Shown: piece after piece, positions 17,424-27,300 of the stretch
Position numbering within the stretch: the stretch's first letter is position 1
Layout: the number at the start of each line of letters is the position of its first letter
NCBI RefSeq assembly: GCF_003612125.1
Contig: NZ_RAWI01000049.1
Span: 1-36,465, forward strand
Direction of reading: 5' to 3'
Length of the DNA: 36,465 nt
Source of the DNA: Corallococcus praedator
GTDB taxonomy: Bacteria; Myxococcota; Myxococcia; Myxococcales; Myxococcaceae
Notes under the pieces: model-generated
What the model saw: the letters and a program-made list of their open reading frames with translations, nothing else
What the model was told of the DNA's origin: nothing
Database searches by the model: none
Made by a program: the position numbers and the translations under genes

Positions 17424-18513
17424 TCACGTGAACGTCCAACGCAACTTCTTGAGGGCCGCACGGGCCTCCGCGTTGTCCGGATCCAGGCGCACGACCTCCT
17501 CGTAGTGATGCTTGGACTGCTTCTTCTGCCCCGCCGCCAGCAGCAGGTGGGCCAGCAGCAGGTGGTAATCCGCGCGGCCCGGTTTCAATTCCACCGCGCG
17601 CTGCGCGAGCGCCCGCACCTCGTTGACGTCATGCGCCAGCTCGCGGCCCACACGAGCAGCCTGGAAGGCCGCCTCAGGGTTGTCCCCGTTGAGCGACACG
17701 GCCAGCTTGTAGGCCGCGTGCGCCCCGGCGAAATCCCCGCCCATCTCCATCTGCTGGCCCCGCTCCACCTCCGCCTGCGCGCGGTGCAGGTCGTGCTTGC
17801 GGCGCGCGTCCACGAGCAGCGCGGCGACCTCGCGGTTCTTCGGATCCAGGCCCAGCACGTGGTTGAAGTCCTGGTAGGCCCGCTCGAAGTCCCCGCGCGC
17901 GGTGGCCGCCCTGCCCCGGGCGACGAGCTCCGTGAGCTTGTGCGTGCGCGCCATGTACGGGTGGCGCGCGAGCCGGGCCTGACGCTCGGCGCGGCGGGCC
18001 TCCGACTCCGCGTCCACGGGCCCGGGCGCGGAAGCTGCCCAGGTTCTTGCCGAAGTAGCGGTCCGGGTGGAAGCGCCGGGACGCGTTGTAATAGGCCTGC
18101 TTCACCTCCGCGGCGGTGGCGCCCCGGGGCACGCCCAGCACCGCGTGGTGGTCCATCCCGTCCAGCGCGCGCTCCAGGTCGATGATCTCGCGCTTCTGTT
18201 CGGGCTCCAGGTCCACCTCCTCCGCCATGGAGGCGTCCACGGCCGGGGCGGCGGGGGTGGCGCGTTGCACCACGCGCGCGGGGACGATGGCGCCCTTGGC
18301 GCGCAGGGACAGCAGCACGGCGATGGTGCGGGCCTCGCCCAGCGTGGAGCGGGACAGCACCGCGTCGATGCGCTCGACGCGGCCCACGAGCGACAGCACC
18401 GTGCCCTCCTCCGGGCTGAGCTGGAGGCGGGACGGGTCCAGGTGGGGCACCGTCGCGATGTGGTCGGTCCGGCCCCCCAGGCCGACGATGGGGTTGGGCG
18501 CGCTCAAGGTCAC
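17424..18513 (-). pseudogene. J-domain/TPR co-chaperone gene, broken by deletion and frameshift
   Basis: The GTG at 18513 opens a frame with a helical domain (residues 32-78, LSPEEGTVLSLVGRVERIDA ...) and then a J domain (about 121 on: HHAVLGVPRGATAAEVKQAY ... FHPDRYFGKNLGSFRAR). The HPD motif is at 149-151. At about 18017-18030 this frame turns into Arg/Gly/Pro-rich nonsense. A second frame takes over with VDAESEARRAERQARLARHP and runs to 17424 as TPR-type helices (ALLVDARRKHDL, VVRLDPDNAEARAALKKL). J-domain helices III-IV, about 25-30 residues, are missing at the junction, so a deletion rather than a single-base slip is implied. The gene ends 15 bases before the Hsp70 gene. It is either a true pseudogene or an assembly/sequencing error at a GC-rich palindromic site. 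Confidence 0.8.
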
Positions 18514-18606
18514 ACGTTCCGCGGCAGGCGAATCCCAAAGTGTAGGTGTCCGGGACGCAAGGCGTCAAACGCCCCGGCTGTGACGGGCCCCCTCGCGGGA
18601 AGGCGA

Positions 18607-19836
18607 CTAGAGGGAAGCCAGCACACGCTGGAGGATGCCCAGGGCTTCGTCCAGTTCCTGCCGGGTGATGATGAGCGGAGGGGCGAACCGCAGCGTCGTG
18701 TCCCCCGCCGAGTTCACCAGCAGTCCGGCGTCGCGCAGCTTCGCGATGACGGGCGCGGCCTCCCGGTCCAGCTCCACGCCCAGCAGCAGGCCCCGGCCCC
18801 GCACGGCCTTGATGCGCCCTTCCGGCAGCGCGGCCTGGAGCGCCCGCGCGCCCGCGAGGAAGTGCTCGCCCTTCGCCTGCACGTCCGGCAGCAGACCGGG
18901 CTGGCGCAGGAGGCGCAGGACGACGTTGGCCGCGGCGGCGGACACCAGGTTGCCGCCGAAGGTGGAGCCGTGGGTGCCGGGCGTGAGGCTCTTCGCCAGC
19001 TCCTCGCGGCACAGCATGGCCCCCATGGGCAGGCCGTTGCCCAGGGCCTTGGCGATGCTGATGGCGTCCGGCTGGATGCCGTCGTGCATGAAGCCGAACG
19101 GCAGGCCGGTGCGGCCCATGCCCGTCTGGACCTCATCCACGAGCAGCAGCAGGCCGTGCTCGTCGCACAGCGCGCGCAGGCCCTGGAGGAAGCCCGGGGG
19201 CGACATGCGCACCCCGCCCTCGCCCTGGATGGGCTCCACCAGGATGGCGGCGGTGGAGGGGCCCACGGCGCGGCGCACCGCCTCCAGGTCCCCGTACGGC
19301 ACGTGCTTGAAGCCCGCGGGCAGCGGCTCGAAGCCCGCGTGGTACTTCGGCTGGCCGGTGGCGGTGACGGTGGCCAGCGTGCGGCCGTGGAAGCTCTTGT
19401 CGAAGGTGATGAGTTCGAAGCGCTCCGGCGTGCCCCGGTCCTTCATGACCTTGCGGGTCAGCTTGATGAGCGCCTCGTTGGCCTCCGCGCCGGAGTTGCA
19501 GAAGAACGCGCGCGGCAGGCCCGCCCACTCCGTCAGCTGCTCGGCCAGGTCGATCTGCGGCTGCGAGTAGAAGACGTTGGAGACGTGCCACAGCAGATCC
19601 AACTGCGCCTTCGCCGCCGCGACCACCTCCGGGTGGCAGTGGCCCAGGGCGCACACGGCGATGCCGCCGATGCAGTCCAGGTACGCCTTGCCGTCCGCGT
19701 CCCACACCCGCGTGCCCTGCCCTCGCACCAGGGCGATGGGTTGCTGCTTGTAGTTCTGCAGCAGGTGCTGCTTCGCCTTCTGCATGAGGGCGTCGTTGCC
19801 AGGGGAGGCGACGGGGGATGGCGACGGTTGCGACAA
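18607..19836 (-). CDS. argD: acetylornithine/class III aminotransferase
   Basis: A 409-residue PLP enzyme of aminotransferase class III, of the acetylornithine transaminase type, interconverting N-acetylornithine and N-acetylglutamate semialdehyde in arginine synthesis. Family marks: LGHCHPEVVAA, WHVSNVFYSQPQIDLAEQL, FFCNSGAEANEALIKL, FHGRTLATVTATGQ, LLLLVDEVQTGMGRTG, the PLP lysine in SIAKALGNGLPMGAM, and GTHGSTFGGN. I favour the TTG at 19836 because AGGAAG lies 6 bases upstream and it gives MSQPSPSPVASPGN. A GTG at 19851 would overlap that ribosome site. Related ornithine or succinylornithine transaminases cannot be excluded. It sits between hslU and the J-domain gene on the same strand. 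Confidence 0.85.
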   Translation of the reverse strand: MSQPSPSPVASPGNDALMQKAKQHLLQNYKQQPIALVRGQGTRVWDADGKAYLDCIGGIAVCALGHCHPEVVAAAKAQLDLLWHVSNVFYSQPQIDLAEQLTEWAGLPRAFFCNSGAEANEALIKLTRKVMKDRGTPERFELITFDKSFHGRTLATVTATGQPKYHAGFEPLPAGFKHVPYGDLEAVRRAVGPSTAAILVEPIQGEGGVRMSPPGFLQGLRALCDEHGLLLLVDEVQTGMGRTGLPFGFMHDGIQPDAISIAKALGNGLPMGAMLCREELAKSLTPGTHGSTFGGNLVSAAAANVVLRLLRQPGLLPDVQAKGEHFLAGARALQAALPEGRIKAVRGRGLLLGVELDREAAPVIAKLRDAGLLVNSAGDTTLRFAPPLIITRQELDEALGILQRVLASL

Positions 19837-19893
19837 GGTGGTCTTCCTCACGATTCGTGCTGCGCGGGGGACAACGGCGGGGACGCTAGCGCG

Positions 19894-21291
<1,398 letters not shown>

Positions 21292-21303
21292 GGGGCGGTC
21301 CTC

Positions 21304-21831
21304 TCAGAGCTCTTCGTAGGTGACGTTGGAGTTCGTGTAGACGCAGATGTCCGCGGCGATGGCCATGGACTGCGTGCAGATGTCGCGGGCCGACATCTGC
21401 GTGTTCGCCTGCAGCGCGCGCGCGGCGGACAGCGCGTAGGAACCACCGCTGCCCACGGCGGCGATGCCGTGGTCGGGTTCGATGACGTCGCCCGCGCCGG
21501 AGAGGATGAACGTCTTCTCCCGGTCCGCGACGATGAGCAGCGCCTCCAGGCGGCGCAGGAAGCGGTCGGTGCGCCAGTCCTTGCCCAGCTCCACGCAGGC
21601 GCGGGTCAGGTTCTTCTGGTGCTCCTTGAACTTGGCCTCGAAGCGCTCGAAGAGCGTGAAGGCGTCCGCGGTGCTGCCCGCGAAGCCGGCGAGCACCTGC
21701 CCGTCGCCAATGCGGCGCACCTTGCGCGCCGTGTTCTTCATGATGGTCTTGTCGAGGCTGACCTGGCCGTCGCCCGCGATGACGACCTTCTGGTCGCGGC
21801 GGACACAGAGGATGGTGGTGCCGTGGAACAT
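21304..21831 (-). CDS. hslV: ATP-dependent protease subunit HslV
   Basis: The peptidase subunit of the HslUV (ClpYQ) proteasome-like protease, a threonine protease of 175 residues. The N-terminus [22 protein letters not shown] places the nucleophile Thr5 after a short leader that must be removed. [10 protein letters not shown] and the late motif [14 protein letters not shown] are the HslV signatures. The ATG at 21831 has no good Shine-Dalgarno sequence. Instead a GGCGGG/CCCGCC hairpin lies just upstream. Its stop is 12 bases before hslU, the classical operon order. If the amber codon in hslU is real, HslV would lack its unfoldase. Confidence 0.95.
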   Translation of the reverse strand: MFHGTTILCVRRDQKVVIAGDGQVSLDKTIMKNTARKVRRIGDGQVLAGFAGSTADAFTLFERFEAKFKEHQKNLTRACVELGKDWRTDRFLRRLEALLIVADREKTFILSGAGDVIEPDHGIAAVGSGGSYALSAARALQANTQMSARDICTQSMAIAADICVYTNSNVTYEEL

Positions 21832-21924
21832 GGCGGGAGGTTTAACAAGCCCGCCCCGCCCCCACCAGCAAACACGGCCCGGCTGTCCGCTCCCTCACCC
21901 TCCCCAGAACTTCCACGCCGCCCT

Positions 21925-22314
21925 TCAGGCCACGGTGGCCTGGATCCACCGGCCCACCAGCTTCACCAGGGCCGCCTTCTTCGCCTTCACGTCCTTCGCG
22001 TCCTGGAGCGTGACGATGCCCCGGTCCACCGCGGCCCACTTCACCAGGCCCGAGTCGTCCTCGAAGGCGAAGCCCGCCGTGTCCTTCACCTTCGCGCCCC
22101 GGTGGAGGATGACCTGGAAGATGCCCTTGGGGGCCAGCCGAAACGTCACCCGGTCATCGCCGCCGTGACAGAAGCTGGGGGCCTTCCACTTGATGCGCTC
22201 GGTGAGCGTCTTGTCGGAGGCCAGGATGGCGCTGCGCACGGCTTCGATCTCCGCCTTCAGCGGATGTTCGAGCTCCGCCATGAACGCTTCAACTTCATCA
22301 CTCCGGTTCGACAT
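21925..22314 (-). CDS. DUF1801 (YdhG-like) protein
   Basis: A 129-residue soluble protein of the DUF1801 type. Typical marks are the opening helix EVEAFMAELEHPLKAEIEAV, then TERIKWKAPSFCHGGDDRVT and a late strand-helix region. Family members share an iron-chaperone-like (frataxin-like) fold in some reports, but the biochemical role is not settled. It lies between xerC and hslV on the same strand, 21 bases after xerC. In Bacillus the equivalent genes (codV-clpQ-clpY) are directly adjacent, so this gene looks like an insertion into a conserved order. Confidence 0.85.
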   Translation of the reverse strand: MSNRSDEVEAFMAELEHPLKAEIEAVRSAILASDKTLTERIKWKAPSFCHGGDDRVTFRLAPKGIFQVILHRGAKVKDTAGFAFEDDSGLVKWAAVDRGIVTLQDAKDVKAKKAALVKLVGRWIQATVA

Positions 22315-22335
22315 GCCCCTGCCCTTCCAACCGCG

Positions 22336-23238
22336 TCACGCGCGAGGGTGCGCGGCGTCGTAGACTTCCTGCAACTGTTCGAAGGTCACGTGGGTGTACT
22401 TCTGCGTGGTGGACAGGCTCGCGTGGCCCAGCAGCTCCTGGATGCTGCGGATGTCCGCACCGCCGCCCAAGAGGTGCGTGGCGAACGAGTGGCGCATCGC
22501 GTGCGGGCTCACCTTTCGCGCCAGCGCGAGCTGGAGCACGTACGCATCCAGGTGCCTCGCGATGCTCCGGGGCGTCAGCCGGCCGCCGCGGAAGTTGAGG
22601 AACAGCGCGTCCGGATCCTGCCCCGCGTGCACCGTGGCCAGCAGCTCGCCGCGCCTCGCGAGGTATGCCTCCAGCGCGCGGATGGACTTCGCGTTGAGCG
22701 GGATGAGGCGCTCCTTGCTGCCCTTGCCCATCACCCGGACGATGCGGCTGCTGCGGTCCACGCCCAGCAGCGACAGGCCGCACAGCTCGCTGATGCGCAG
22801 GCCGCCGCCGTAGAGCATCTCCAGGATGGCCTTGTCGCGAAGCCCCAGCACCGTGTTCACGTCCGGCAGGTCGAGGATGGCGAACACCTCCTCCACCGGC
22901 AGCACCTTGGGCAACGTCTTCGGCAGCTTGGGGCTCTTCACCAGCTTCGCGGGACTGGCGGACAGGAGCTTCTGCCGCACCAGGTACTTGTAGAAGGACT
23001 TGATGCTCGCCAGCCGCCGCGCGCGACTGGACGGAGCGTGGTCCACGCTCAGCGTGCCCAGGTAGCCCCGGATGGCCGCGTGCGTGCCGGCCAGCAGCGA
23101 CGACTTCATCCGCTCCACGAGGTAGCGCTCATAGTCCACCAGGTCGATGAGGTAGTTGCGCACCGTGTGCGGTGACGCGTCCTTCTCGTCTTCCAGGTGG
23201 GCGCGGAACTTCTCGAGGAGCGGAGACAGGGTCGACAT
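22336..23238 (-). CDS. xerC: tyrosine recombinase XerC/XerD type
   Basis: A 300-residue site-specific recombinase that resolves chromosome dimers at dif, acting with FtsK. An N-terminal core-binding (SAM-like) domain (about 1-95) precedes the catalytic domain. The catalytic set is complete: Arg148 in GGGLRISELCGL, Lys172 in GKGSKERLIPL, His246 and Arg249 in HAMRHSFATHLL, His272 in LLGHASLSTTQKYTH, and nucleophile Tyr281. The position upstream of hslV and hslU matches the conserved xerC(codV)-hslV-hslU order, which favours XerC over XerD or a mobile-element integrase. The ATG at 23238 has a hairpin just upstream. Confidence 0.9.
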   Translation of the reverse strand: MSTLSPLLEKFRAHLEDEKDASPHTVRNYLIDLVDYERYLVERMKSSLLAGTHAAIRGYLGTLSVDHAPSSRARRLASIKSFYKYLVRQKLLSASPAKLVKSPKLPKTLPKVLPVEEVFAILDLPDVNTVLGLRDKAILEMLYGGGLRISELCGLSLLGVDRSSRIVRVMGKGSKERLIPLNAKSIRALEAYLARRGELLATVHAGQDPDALFLNFRGGRLTPRSIARHLDAYVLQLALARKVSPHAMRHSFATHLLGGGADIRSIQELLGHASLSTTQKYTHVTFEQLQEVYDAAHPRA

Positions 23239-23241
23239 GGT

Positions 23242-23265
23242 CGGGGAAGCCTAGGGGCCTCCCCG
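23242..23265 (-). promoter_or_regulatory. strong hairpin directly upstream of the xerC start codon
   Basis: CGGGGAAGCC-TAGG-GGCCTCCCCG forms a 10-base-pair stem (one G-T wobble on the minus strand) with a four-base loop. It ends three bases before the xerC ATG and 36 bases after the stop of the EF-hand gene. It could terminate that gene. Its first arm on the minus strand also holds GGGGAGG, the only Shine-Dalgarno-like stretch for xerC, so it could instead control xerC translation. Confidence 0.45.
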
Positions 23266-23301
23266 AGCCTCGCAAGATTCACGACGGCGCGCGAGCGCGG
23301 C

Positions 23302-25560
23302 CTACTTCGCGGGCACCGGGGCCGGAGCGGCGGGGGCCACCACCGGCGCCCCCGGCAGTTCAGAAGGCACCAGCTTGGGCAGGAACACCCGGCAACTGTC
23401 CTCGGACAGCCAGCGGTGCGTGCACATCCACTCCGTGATGGACACGCGCACCTGCCACAGCAGGATGAACAGCACGAGCAGCGTCAGGCCGAGGCGGGCT
23501 CCCACGGACATGCCGTCGCTCTCGTCGTCGTCCTGGGTGTGGCGCAGCGCCCCGCGCACCAGGTCCGAGCGATCCACGCGCGCGTTCTTCGGCAGCTTCG
23601 GACGGCGGGTGATGAGCGTCGCCACGCCCCGGGTGAGCATCAGCCGATCATTGAGCGCCCAGCCAGAGCCCTCCAGGAGCAGCGCCAGGTTGCGCCGCCT
23701 CAGCTTCAGCCACCCGAGCAGGCCCGCGGGCGCCATCACCACGATGGCCAGGATGGTCGCCGCGGTGATGACGTCCACCAGCGTCAGCGACTTGACCTGC
23801 GTGAGGATGAACGCCAGCGACGAACCCAGCGCCGCGAACGCGATGCCACCCGCCGCGAGCACTCCAGCGAGTCCTCCCGCCGCGGGCGCCGCCGGGGCCG
23901 CCGCCGCGGGAGCCGCACCGGCCGGGGGCGCCGTCACCGTCTGCGTGTAGCCGTGCTCCAGCGTCGAATCGAATTCCTTCTCGCCCGACGCCGCCAGCTT
24001 CTCCACCTTGCCGGAGATGAACGCGCCGATGCGCATGAACGGCATCGTCATGGACTCCCAGAGCGACACCGGCTGGCGGACCACCTGCGTGACGATGGCG
24101 TCACTCTCCACGCCGTCCACGTCGTAGAACACGCCGCGCTTGCCCACGACGAGCTCCGTGCTGCGGCCGGCCGTGACGGGCACCGCGACCTCGTAGCCCT
24201 CCGCGCCGTCCTTGGGCAGCACCTTCACGTAGAGGATGCAGGTGGTGCCCTGCCCCGTCAGCGCCGAGTGCGCCGCCCGGTCCTTCACCAGCACCGACAG
24301 CGTGTACTTGCGACCAGCCAGGATGAGCGTGCCCCGCTCCATCAGCGCCCGGCGCTTGGGCAGGTACAGGCTGGGCATGCTGATGAAGTTGTTGGCGAAC
24401 ACCAGGAGCCAGCGCTGGTACAGCACCAGCCGCTCCAGCTCCGCGATGACGTCCAGCGTGCCCTTGAGCGACAGGTCCTCGCGGCTCGCGGCCTCCAGCG
24501 CGTCCAGCTCCTCGTCCGACACGGTGGAGAGCGTGTCCGCCACCGCGTGCAGCGCGTGCGTGTCCCGCTTCGCCTGCCACGCGAGGATGGCCTCCGCCTT
24601 CGTGGACAGCTCCTTCCACGCCGTGTCCGTCAGCTTCACGCCGTCGCCCAGCAGCGGCGTCGCCACCTCCTGATGGAAGGCCTCCAGCCGCTCGTAGCCG
24701 GGGCCCCGGTACAGCCGCGCCCACACGAGCACGCCCGACGGGTCCGGCGGCGCGATGGGCAGCTCACCCACGGCCTTGCCCATGGCGCCCACGTCGCCCA
24801 GCGCCCCTTCCACCCGCTCCGCGCGCAGGCGCAGGCTGGCCGCGGCCTCCGGCTGCGCGGCGACGAGCCGGCACTGCACGAAGTAGCCATCCAGGAGCGG
24901 CGCCACGTCATGCACGCGCTTCGCCTGCTCCAGGCTCGCCGTGCCCCAGGTGAACACCGAGTCCCGTCCGGACAGGTGCGCGAGCAGCGCCGTCCGCTCC
25001 TCGCGGAAGCGCTTCACCAGCTCCGCGTTCACGCCCACCAGCCCCGCGCGGTTCGTCACCGCCGGGAAGGCCGCGATGATGGCCTGCGCCAGGGGCCGCA
25101 GCCGCTCCGGCAGCGACGTGGGCGCGATGATGCCGTCGCCGTTCGTGCCCGCGTCGCGCAGCGCCTTGTCACTGGTGCGCAGCTGCTCCAGGGACAGGCG
25201 CGTGACGTCCGGCGCGTGCAGCGTGCGCAGCACCAGCTCCGCCGCGCCGCGCAGGTTGTTCGCCGTGTCGGAGAGCGCCGCCAGCTCCAGCACGTCGCTG
25301 CCCGCGTCCGCGCCCTTGGCGTCCTTCAGCCGCGCCGCCGTCCAGTCCACCGCGGCGCGCAGCTCCTCCACCCGGATGCGGCCGTTGCCGTCCGCGTCCA
25401 TCAGCGTGAGGAAGCGCGGGTCGCACGCGATGCCCTCCAGCGGACACGCGAGCGCCATCCACTGCGTCGCGGGAATCCGCACCGCCTCGGTGAGCGTGTG
25501 GAAGTCGGGGATGTCGACCTGGAGGGAGCCGCCGTAGCGCCGATAGACGAGTTGTGCCAT
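23302..25560 (-). CDS. EF-hand membrane protein of unknown function
   Basis: A 752-residue protein I cannot name. Residues 55-66 (DADGNGRIRVEE) form a canonical calcium-binding EF-hand loop, and TNGDGIIAPTSL farther on is a degenerate second one. A long soluble, mostly helical region follows (about 100-570), containing beta segments such as GTLILAGRKYTLSVLVKD. After an Ala/Pro-rich linker come three hydrophobic segments, including TAATILAIVVMAPAGLLGWL and LGLTLLVLFILLWQVRV, and an Ala/Pro-rich tail. There is no signal peptide, so the large domain is probably cytoplasmic and anchored by its C-terminus. The ATG at 25560 opens MAQLVYRRYGGSLQVD; an earlier in-frame codon at 25671 reads GC-rich spacer. 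It may be a calcium-responsive membrane protein, which is inference only. Confidence 0.8.
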   Translation of the reverse strand: MAQLVYRRYGGSLQVDIPDFHTLTEAVRIPATQWMALACPLEGIACDPRFLTLMDADGNGRIRVEELRAAVDWTAARLKDAKGADAGSDVLELAALSDTANNLRGAAELVLRTLHAPDVTRLSLEQLRTSDKALRDAGTNGDGIIAPTSLPERLRPLAQAIIAAFPAVTNRAGLVGVNAELVKRFREERTALLAHLSGRDSVFTWGTASLEQAKRVHDVAPLLDGYFVQCRLVAAQPEAAASLRLRAERVEGALGDVGAMGKAVGELPIAPPDPSGVLVWARLYRGPGYERLEAFHQEVATPLLGDGVKLTDTAWKELSTKAEAILAWQAKRDTHALHAVADTLSTVSDEELDALEAASREDLSLKGTLDVIAELERLVLYQRWLLVFANNFISMPSLYLPKRRALMERGTLILAGRKYTLSVLVKDRAAHSALTGQGTTCILYVKVLPKDGAEGYEVAVPVTAGRSTELVVGKRGVFYDVDGVESDAIVTQVVRQPVSLWESMTMPFMRIGAFISGKVEKLAASGEKEFDSTLEHGYTQTVTAPPAGAAPAAAAPAAPAAGGLAGVLAAGGIAFAALGSSLAFILTQVKSLTLVDVITAATILAIVVMAPAGLLGWLKLRRRNLALLLEGSGWALNDRLMLTRGVATLITRRPKLPKNARVDRSDLVRGALRHTQDDDESDGMSVGARLGLTLLVLFILLWQVRVSITEWMCTHRWLSEDSCRVFLPKLVPSELPGAPVVAPAAPAPVPAK

Positions 25561-25617
25561 TCGGCGGGCAAGACACCACACCCGCCCCGACTGTGCACGC
25601 ATCAACAGCGCCGGCCG

Positions 25618-25647
25618 GCCCCTAAGGGGCGGAAGGCGAAGCCGCCC
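25618..25647 (-). terminator. paired GC hairpins, possible terminator of the lipoprotein gene
   Basis: Two overlapping inverted repeats lie downstream of the lipoprotein stop on the minus strand: GCCCC-TAA-GGGGC (25618-25630) and GGGCGG ... CCGCCC (25627-25632 with 25642-25647). They share bases and so could be alternative structures. No T-run follows; termination is possible only. Confidence 0.35.
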
Positions 25648-25677
25648 TCCACCCCCCGGGTCAACGGCCACTGCTGA

Positions 25678-27300
25678 TTACTGCGGTGACGCGATGGCGC
25701 TGTACACGCCGGGGTTCTGCCCCTGGCCGATGATGTAGACGGCGCGGGCGTCGTCCTTGCCCGCGAAGTACGTGGGCACCTGCACGCCCTGGTCGAGCGT
25801 CTTGCGGGCCCCCGTCTTCACGTCATAGACGGCGACGTCGTAGGTGTCCGAGTCCATGCGCGCGTACGTCGCGAGGATGCGGGCCCCGTCGTTGGAGATT
25901 TTATAGCTGAAGATGCCCTGCATCCACGTCTTCGCCTCGGTCTGCTTCTCGCCCAGGTCCAGCGCCTTGAAGTCGCACGCGCGGCCGTTGCGGATGCAGT
26001 TGGTGCGGAACACCACCGCGCCGTTGTTCGGCATGAAGCCGTAGCCGAACACGCCCGGCTGCACCTTCTCCGCCTTCTCCTGGCCCAGCGCGTACAGCAT
26101 CAGGTCCACGGAGAACACCGGCTTCACGAAGCGCGACAGGAACGCCACGTAGCGGCTGTCCGAACCCCACACGAAGTTGGGCACCCGGTCCCCCACCCGC
26201 TTCGGCGCGCCGTCCGGCAGCGTCGCCACGCTCATCGCGCCCGCGCGCGACGGCTGGTCGTACTTCTCCAGGAAGCCCACCGCCTTGGAGTCCGGCGCGA
26301 ACGCCATCTCCTCCACCGCCTCGCCCACCTTGCGCCCCGGCCCACCGGACGCCGGGCCCACGTACAGGTCGCCCAGCTGCTCCGGCTTGCCGTTCTCCGT
26401 GCGCGCCAGCCACTGGCCATCCGGAGAGAAGCCGAACACCTTCGAGCCCACCGCGAGCCGCTGGCCCTTCAGCGCCGGCACGTCCGCCAGGTACAGGTCA
26501 TACATGCCGCGCACGGCCTCGCTGCGCACCTGGTACGCCACGCGCTTGCCGTCCGACGACACCTCGTAGTCGCCCACCTGATCCGCCAGCTTGCGCGGCG
26601 GTTCGTTGGAGCCCACCGTCACCGCCGCCAGCCCGCTCGCGGCCGACAGCCGGCGCTTGAAGAGCAGCGTCTTGCCGTCCGGCGTGAACTGCGCGGTGCT
26701 CACCTCCGCCGCCACGTCCTGGAACGGCCCCGCGGGCAGCGGGCCCAGCTTCAGCACGCCGCCGTCCACGAAGGCCACGCTGACGCCGTCGGGCGAGGGC
26801 AGGAGGTAGCTCACCGCCGTGCCCAGCGTCGCCGGCTCCGCCGCCGCGTCCGTCAAGGCCAGCGCGTGCAGCTCACCCGACTGCGAGGCCGGGTTGTAGC
26901 CCGTCACGTACAGCAGGTGCCGGGAGTCCGCGGAGAACAGCAGGCTGCCCGGCACGTTCGTCACGCCGTCGCCCAGCGCACGCGGCTTGCCGCCCGCGAC
27001 CGGCACCACGTACAGCGCGCCCACCAGCATCTGCGGCGGGATGCCGTCCAGCCGGGGCTTCTGTCCGTTGAGCAGGTACGTGGCGAACTGCCCGTCCGGC
27101 GACAGGCGCAGGTCCGCGGCGCGGCCCGCCGCCAGCAACTGTCCCTGCCCGCCCACCAGCGCCGCGCCCTTCGCCGCGCTGCGGACCGTGTCGTCCTTGG
27201 CGGCGCTGCGCTGCGAGGGGGCGGCGCCGTCGTCGCCCTTCTTGTTGCACCCCACCACCGCCAGCAGGGCCACGAGGCCCCACATCCCAGGTCGCTTCAT
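25678..27300 (-). CDS. lipoprotein with WD40/TolB-like beta-propeller repeats
   Basis: A 540-residue probable lipoprotein. The signal peptide [20 protein letters not shown] ends in a lipobox (VVGC, Cys18). The mature part is a chain of beta-propeller blades, each with a Ser/Ala-Pro-Asp-Gly/Ser type turn: [94 protein letters not shown]. This is the PD40/TolB-like pattern. The ATG overlaps the trmFO stop as ATGA, so translation is coupled to trmFO. Such propellers usually bind proteins or peptidoglycan-associated partners at the envelope; no partner is evident. The lipid anchor and fold are well supported, the function is not. Confidence 0.85.
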   Translation of the reverse strand: MKRPGMWGLVALLAVVGCNKKGDDGAAPSQRSAAKDDTVRSAAKGAALVGGQGQLLAAGRAADLRLSPDGQFATYLLNGQKPRLDGIPPQMLVGALYVVPVAGGKPRALGDGVTNVPGSLLFSADSRHLLYVTGYNPASQSGELHALALTDAAAEPATLGTAVSYLLPSPDGVSVAFVDGGVLKLGPLPAGPFQDVAAEVSTAQFTPDGKTLLFKRRLSAASGLAAVTVGSNEPPRKLADQVGDYEVSSDGKRVAYQVRSEAVRGMYDLYLADVPALKGQRLAVGSKVFGFSPDGQWLARTENGKPEQLGDLYVGPASGGPGRKVGEAVEEMAFAPDSKAVGFLEKYDQPSRAGAMSVATLPDGAPKRVGDRVPNFVWGSDSRYVAFLSRFVKPVFSVDLMLYALGQEKAEKVQPGVFGYGFMPNNGAVVFRTNCIRNGRACDFKALDLGEKQTEAKTWMQGIFSYKISNDGARILATYARMDSDTYDVAVYDVKTGARKTLDQGVQVPTYFAGKDDARAVYIIGQGQNPGVYSAIASPQ

